Shown in pieces: positions 59,101 to 64,000 of a DNA stretch of 64,000 nucleotides. Source of the stretch: Branchinecta lynchi (lineage: Eukaryota; Arthropoda; Branchiopoda; Anostraca; Branchinectidae). Each line of letters starts with the position of its first letter. Positions within the stretch are counted from its first letter, which is position 1. A program made the translations under genes and the position numbers. The stretch covers positions 12,116,938 through 12,180,937 of the forward strand of contig JAKZAP010000014.1 of assembly GCA_023053575.1 (NCBI GenBank). Direction: 5' to 3'. Under the pieces are notes generated by a model. The model searched no databases. It was given only the letters and a program-made list of their open reading frames with translations, and was not told the DNA's origin.

Positions 59101-59870
59101 AGGACAAAACCAAAGTGTTGCTCTCGCAACACAATGAATGCTCAGATGTTCCATTTCAAGTCAGGACCGGATCCGATAACTGTTGGGGGGAGTTGGAGGG
59201 GGGGGGGGCACTGGAAATGTCGTGAAACGGTTAGGGTCGAGGGATCGAGACGGTGGAAAGAACAACCATAAAGCCTAGATACGTTATTTACATGACCGGA
59301 CCGGATCAGGGCACTGTGGAAGGTGGAGGGGTTTTCCAGGGATTCCGATGATCGTGAGTTAAGATACTTCTAGATGTGCTAGGACGATGAAACTTGACAG
59401 GCATATAAGGCGCCCGACCAGATTCCCCAATTTGACCATTGTGGGGGAAGGGGGGAAGGCGGAGCCCGGAATTTATAGTGACATGCATAACTTTTGAATG
59501 GGTGATCGGATGTGAACGAAACTTGATTAATGGCAAGAGCAAGTGCCTCAGGTGATCCATTTCAAGCCAGGACCGAATCCGATAACTGTGTGGGGGAAGT
59601 TGGAGGTGGGGTACCTGAAATCTTATGAAAAGGTTAGGGTCAAGGGACTGGGACGGGACTTGGTGGAAAGAACAAACATAAAGCCTAGATACGTCATTGA
59701 CAGGCTCGGACCGGATCGGGGCACTGTGGAGGGAGCTGAAGGGGGTTTCCAGGAATTCTGGTGATCGCGAGTTAAATTGCTTCCTGATGTAGGCTACTAG
59801 GACGATGAAACTTGGCAGGTGTAGTCCCTGACCAGCAGGGGGGCCGCTAGCCAAAACTCGAGGGGGGGGG
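55723..59870 (+). mobile_element. Family A element, copy 3, opposite orientation, split by family C copy 2
   Basis: The terminal hairpin TGGCACTTAAG...AGGTGCCA is at 55726-55752, then the GTCTGTCTGTCGGTCGG run and unit sequence in reverse sense up to 55912. Unit sequence resumes at 59145 (atttcaagtcaggaccgg) and continues through two degenerate units to about 59870. The C element at 56065-59134 separates the parts. The outer end near 59870 is unclear because of a G/C homopolymer run. Confidence 0.55.
56065..59134 (-). mobile_element. Helitron-like element, family C, copy 2 (3.07 kb, inverted)
   Basis: This is the reverse complement of copy 1 over nearly its whole length, with fewer internal units. 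In minus sense it starts TTGTGTTGCGAGAGCAACAC (59134) followed by a homopolymer tract of about 33 nt, and ends with a hairpin and TCTAG at 56065. The left flank (atatcagacagaa) matches the end of a 155-bp repeat whose uninterrupted copy is at 61330-61486, so an empty site exists here too. It is inserted into a minus-strand family A element. Two recurring open frames in the units (about 65 and 80-100 codons) are kept between copies, but only because the copies are young. Confidence 0.8.
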
Positions 59871-59932
59871 GGGGGGGGCGCCTGCCGGCCCCCTGCCGCC
59901 CGTTTCAGCTTTGCGTCTCACCTGTGATAATA

Positions 59933-61276
59933 CAAGAGCTGGAAGCTCATATGGCACTTGCAATGCTGGGTCAGAGGATGGAAGTAGGAATTCTTCAGTT
60001 CGGGGTTTGTTGTGATTATTTGTAAGCAAAACCCTTGAGATAATGGGTCCTTGGAAATCACAAGAACGTATCGTTTGGTAATGCATTTGGCTGTGATGAT
60101 GCGCACTTTAGGGGCGCTAAAAGTTCGTCTGTGATAAAAACTCTTGAAGCAAAAATGATGATGAGCTCATCGGGAGAATGAAATGTATAATTTACTCAAA
60201 AGTATAATTTGTACTTTAAGAAATTCAGTTATAAGCAAAACCCTTGAGGCAAAAATGATCTAATCATGTCAAGTCTCTAATGTTCAAGACAAGTTTCATG
60301 GTCCTAGCACATCTGGAAGTACCTTAAGTCGTGATCACCGGAATTCCGGACCCCCCACCCCTATCTAACTCCCCCCACAGTGCTCAAATCCGATCCAGTT
60401 CTGTCACTGATGAATCTATGGCGCGTACTTGTTCTTCCCACCAAGTTTCATCCCAATCGCTCCACTCTAAGCGTGTCACAAGATTTACGGCTCCCCCCTC
60501 TGACTCCCCCCCGTACAATAATCGGATCCGGTTCGGACTTCACACGGAACATCGGAGACGAGAGGTCTTTCCAAATATCAAGTTCAATTAAGATCCGATC
60601 ACCCGTTCCAAAGTTATACGTACCTCTAGATTTCGTATACCCCTTCCCTCCACTCCCCCCACGGTGGTCGGATCGGGGAAGTAGCTATTTCCAAGTTATT
60701 TTGGTTGGTTCCCTGGTAAGCTTGCAAAGTTTCACTGTCCTAACCCACCTGGAAGTAACTTAACTCCGTATCACCGGAATTCCGGACACCCCTCCTCCAA
60801 CTTCCCCACAGTGCACGATTACCTTCCGATTCTTTCAATGATGTATCTAGGGCTAGTGCTTGTTCCTATCACCAAGTTTCATCCCGATCCTTCCACTCTA
60901 AGCGTGTCACATGATTTCCGGTCCCCCCCATCCGCCTCCCCCCCCACATTCATCGGATTCGTTCCGGACTTGAAATGGTAAATCTGAGACATGACCTCTT
61001 TCCGAATGTCAAATTCCGATAACCCGTTCGAAAGTTGTGCATGCCATTAAATTCCGGATTCCGGCTCCCCTCCCTCCCCCCCCACGATATCCGGATCGGG
61101 AAGTGACTATTTCCAACTTAGTTTGGTCGGGTCCCTCATACGCCTGCCAAGTTTCATTGTCCTAGCTTATCTGGAAGTACCCTAACTCGCAAACACCGGA
61201 CTAACCGACAGACAGACAGGCCGACGGGAAAGTGATCGGTATATGGCACTTGGCCGGAAGGCAAGTGCCATAAAAA
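59933..61276 (-). mobile_element. Helitron-like element, family A, copy 4
   Basis: The edge CAAGAGCTGGAAGCTCATAT has the stem GAGCT/AGCTC kept with a changed loop (TCC instead of CGT). The body has unrelated sequence up to 60290, then degenerate 281-bp units, the GACAGACAGACAGGCCGACGG run and the hairpin TGGCACTTG-GCCGGAAGG-CAAGTGCCA at 61243-61269, followed by TAAAAA. Confidence 0.65.
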
Positions 61277-61486
61277 CTCGTTATATGTGCAGGCGTTGAA
61301 GACTGAAGATTAGAAGTCTAGTTATGTCTCAGAGCTCAGAAGCGGGCTTGGGCGTAGAAGCTGAGTATCTCAAAATATACGACTGGCAGATGTCCGGAAG
61401 GCCCAAGAGTCATACCAGTTAGAAACAATAGCCAAGAAACGCAGCACTATATCTGCAAAACTGTATATCAGACAGAATGAAAATGA

Positions 61487-62270
61487 GCGCCGCAGGCGAA
61501 ATTTTTGAAGTAGGTCATGTTTCCGGGCAAAACGCTACTTCCCCGTAACAAAATCTATATAGCTTTTAATGCTGACCAAGCCCCGAAATTCCAAGCCTGA
61601 AATCCGACTGAAATGACGGACTTTCTAGTAAACAGAGACAATGTGGCAAATTCTGTGGAATCCCGATGATCAGAACGCCTTTTCGGATCCAAATGAAGGT
61701 AAGGGCCACTTAGCAGAGTCTGACCATCTGTCTTTGTTCACGACGAATCCAGAAAAATGTGAGATATTTAGGCTTTAAAAAGGGCTTTAAAACGTGTCAA
61801 ATAATTAATACTAACAATTCAGATTCTGACATTCCACAATGGTACAAAAAAAGGACACGAATAAATCAGTCAATAAGTTACACAGGAAACAAAACAACGG
61901 GGAAAAAAAAAAAAAATCTGAGACTAAAACTCGTCTCGTTTGGTCGGTTGCGGAAGCAGTCTTGACAAAATTGTAGATAATTTCGTAAACCACATTGGCC
62001 TGACATTATCACAAAAAATTAACGAAGAAACCAACGAAAATGGGTTTTTCATAGGCCAACGAATAAACTGAAATAAAAGGCGAATATTTCGGGAGCACAA
62101 CCGCCTCCCTTCTTCCGCGCAGACAGAAAATTTCGAAAAAAATGCCAAAACGAGGATGAAGATCAACAGCCAAGAAAACTAAAACAAACCAGAAAAACAA
62201 CAAGAAACCAAAGATTAAAATAAAAATTGAAAGAATTGAAAGCCTAACATAAAGACAGCGAGCCACTCAC
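61487..62270. other. Spacer
   Basis: A-rich on the plus strand (T-rich as a minus-strand intron) and nothing recognised apart from the donor at 62270. Confidence 0.4.
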
Positions 62271-62325
62271 CGATACCTGCGACTAACTTATTATAGCTTA
62301 AGCCTGAAATCCTTGGTAAAAAGGG
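62271..62325 (-). CDS. Tentative upstream exon, 55 nt
   Basis: A good donor (ATCG|gtgagt) follows acceptor tagtggtatttcag. The enclosed 55 nt are open in the frame PFLPRISGLSYNKLVAGI plus one base. The end phase (1) matches the start phase of the candidate at 48999, giving I-V-HLGSEQK. No homology is recognised. It sits immediately downstream, in transcription sense, of a LINE 3' end. Phase agreement alone has a one-in-three chance, so this is weak. If it is real, the inverted Helitron pair at 50-59 kb lies inside an intron of the gene. Confidence 0.25.
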
Positions 62326-62369
62326 CTGAAATACCACTAGAGTAAATTTCACATGATTCATCCATTTGG

Positions 62370-62765
62370 CTATAGATAGATAGATAGATGGATACTTTAA
62401 TTTTAGCCGTTAGGCCATACACAAAATCATACATTTTTAAACACTTCGCGAGAGAGATTATATAAACTCACATGTAAAACGATTTAAACTCCCACTACCA
62501 ATAACTATTTACATATCTTTAACGCTTCTTCAACAAAACCTGTAACTGCCATTATCGCTGACCGTGAAGATGACTTTAGGATACCAGGAAAGAGCAACCC
62601 AACTTCACCAAAAAATCTTACTCTCAAATCCGAGAGCCCCTTGCATCTTGACCGGAAGTGAGACAGATTTTCCTCTTCCAAACCACATAACGAGCAAGTA
62701 TAACATGACTTCGGGTTTCGGGAATTTCTTTCAAATAACAATAACAATATCGTTATGGCACACAT
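62370..62765 (-). mobile_element. LINE 3' end, same family, minus strand
   Basis: The minus frame reads SCYTCSLCGLEEENLSHFRS and GLLFPGILKSSSRSAIM (62765-62505). The tail is (tcta)n at 62374-62390 after tatggcctaacggctaaaat. Confidence 0.75.
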
Positions 62766-63346
62766 TTCCCGATTTAATCAAATCCTACTCTTACTTCCAG
62801 CTTTATCCAGGCTTATAACACTCAAACCTATCCATAGCACCCTAGGATGAAACGTGGAAAATTCATTTCCTTTCAGTTCTAATAAGATGGAATCGAATTT
62901 CGGGAACACCTATTCATGGTTAAACAGGCATTGAAAATCCTTTTTGTATTCCCCCTCTTTTCTTCACTCAAGACATCACATCTCCTTAAACTTTTAGATA
63001 TTGAAATCAATTCTGCTTTTCTTATTAGCAGCGAGGGAATCTTCACTCCACCATTTCCGATGAAAGAGAGAGGTTTCCAGGCTATTCAACTGTCCGGAAG
63101 GTTCCTCCGGATAGGGTTAGCACACAGGGAAAATTGTATATCCCTGTAAATATAAATATTGGCACAGTGTTCTTGTTTTTATATATTTTTGTTTTGCTTT
63201 TTTGGTGCGATGGCCCTTGTTGGATTTTATGCATTAAATATCTATCTATTGCTGCTCGCAAGATGAACGAACAAAAAACACCTCGACTTTCAGTTTCAAC
63301 TGAAGGGGTAGCCTAATGCTTCTAAGTCCAGGGTTCGTCACCAAAA
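62766..63346. other. Spacer with orphan LINE 3' end
   Basis: ggcccttgttggattttatg and an (atct)n tail at 63208-63240. The 77-codon frame at 62916 is not recognised. Confidence 0.4.
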
Positions 63347-63485
63347 GTAACTTCGTACACCCTGGAAAGTAACCCAAAAGTATCTCAAAGTAACCCAATG
63401 TAACCTTATGTAACCAAATGCAATGTAACCCAGAGTAACCCAATGTAACCAAAAGTAACCCAAAGTACCCTGAAGTAACTCGTAC
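63347..63485 (+). repeat. Degenerate tandem of AAGTAACCCA-like units
   Basis: About ten variants of (a/t)gtaacccaa with 9-12 bp spacing, bounded on both sides by cgtacaccctgg. Confidence 0.75.
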
Positions 63486-63911
63486 ACCCTGGTTCTTGGT
63501 GACCAACCCTGGTTCTAAGCTACATTTAGAGGCTTCGTACTTTTTTCCGTATCATTCGAATAGTAAATTGTTCGTTAGCTGTTCTTCTACATATTTTTTT
63601 TTTTTAATGTTGTATTCCACGGCTAATTGTACAACACCCAGCCATTCCTTCCGTTGCTGTCGGGTCTCTCAGAGCTTGGGACTCAGGTTCTTCACTGTTT
63701 AGAGGCCGCTTTGACCCTTCGGCTTCAATACTCTTGATGACTAAGTATTCGTTCCGAGAAAGAATCGCCATGTGCCTAGTACAGGAGACGTCACCAGATC
63801 TCCCCCCAATAAACGCTGTTGATTGGTTGACATATGATTTTAATCATCGTTTGGGTGACGTTTCTCGTTATTCCCGAGGTTCACTGGCGTGTTTTTGACT
63901 TAGTCATGTAA

Positions 63912-64000
63912 GTTGCGTTTTTGCAGATACCATGATATCTGATACCACGGTCTAAAGTCGTTATTGCAGTTATCGTGGTACCTGGGCAGGTATCATGGTA
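63912..64000. mobile_element. MITE family 5, second copy, cut by window end
   Basis: It starts GTTGCGTTTTTGCAGATACC and continues with gtcgttattgcagttatcgt, matching 47268 onward. Confidence 0.7.

Larger units (their letters stand above)
55913..61486 (+). repeat. 155-bp direct repeat pair flanking the C/A region
   Basis: gagctcaaaagcgggcctgg ... ctatatcagacagaa at 55919-56064 and 61330-61475, over 90% alike by eye. The second copy continues into atgaaaatgagc uninterrupted; the first is interrupted by family C copy 2. Confidence 0.85.

Noticed and set aside
50021..59134. A single giant foldback transposon with 3-kb inverted repeats
   Set aside because: Each arm has complete ends of its own and its own empty site, so they are two independent insertions in opposite orientation.
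1..64000. tRNA, rRNA, CRISPR array, bacterial operon
   Set aside because: No B-box with matching arms, no rRNA-like blocks and no spacer-repeat array with regular short repeats were seen; spliced exons indicate a eukaryote.

Overview
The window looks like part of an invertebrate animal genome, arthropod-like but not identifiable further. The evidence is spliced exons with GT-AG introns, AT-rich spacer, LINE 3' ends, MITEs and Helitron-like elements. There are no operons, no bacterial-type genes, and no tRNA or rRNA gene that I could recognise.

One real gene is visible, on the minus strand. Its exons are recognisably those of the X11/Mint/APBA (C. elegans LIN-10) adaptor family, whose PTB domain binds NPxY-type tails such as that of APP. 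In transcription order the exons are: a tentative 55-nt exon (62325-62271); a 98-nt exon (48999-48902); a Ser/Lys/Arg-rich linker exon (48813-48565); a 52-nt linker exon (41865-41814); the first half of the PTB domain (33324-33182); a second, diverged copy of that PTB half-exon (29651-29409); a possible 42-nt microexon (22204-22163); the PTB strand exon with TEVDLFIS (16546-16460); and the PTB exon with RTISYIADIG and CHIFESEE (4112-3948). Splice phases agree along the whole chain. The rest of the PTB domain and the two PDZ domains should lie beyond the left edge. About 45-60 kb of DNA therefore carries only about 300 codons.

The introns are packed with transposable elements. 5'-truncated LINE copies end in different short tandem tails. 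At least eight MITE or palindrome families are present, several in two to four copies. Three Helitron/Helentron-like families are the most striking: A (palindrome ATGGCACTTG/CAAGTGCCAT, with a 281-bp tandem array at 7.2-8.9 kb), B (palindrome TTTTGGGATCCCAAAA, with about 140-bp tandem units) and C (palindrome GTGTTGCGAGAGCAACAC, two 3.1-3.7 kb copies in inverted orientation at 50.0-53.7 and 56.1-59.1 kb). The families share a terminus (CWAGASC... read one way, ...TCTWG-T read the other), carry their own palindrome near both ends, and insert without target duplication. Two empty sites inside the window define the ends of C. A is nested in B, a LINE is nested in another B, and C is nested in an A copy.

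The most interesting observation is the duplicated PTB half-exon. A canonical exon and a diverged copy lie in the same gene on the same strand and both end at the same phase-0 junction after EEAV(S/K)R(I/V)K. The copy is preceded, at 29.85-30.35 kb, by an unusual cluster of CGCGAAAA motifs that could be an internal promoter. This would give an alternative isoform with a different PTB entry segment or with a partly duplicated PTB.
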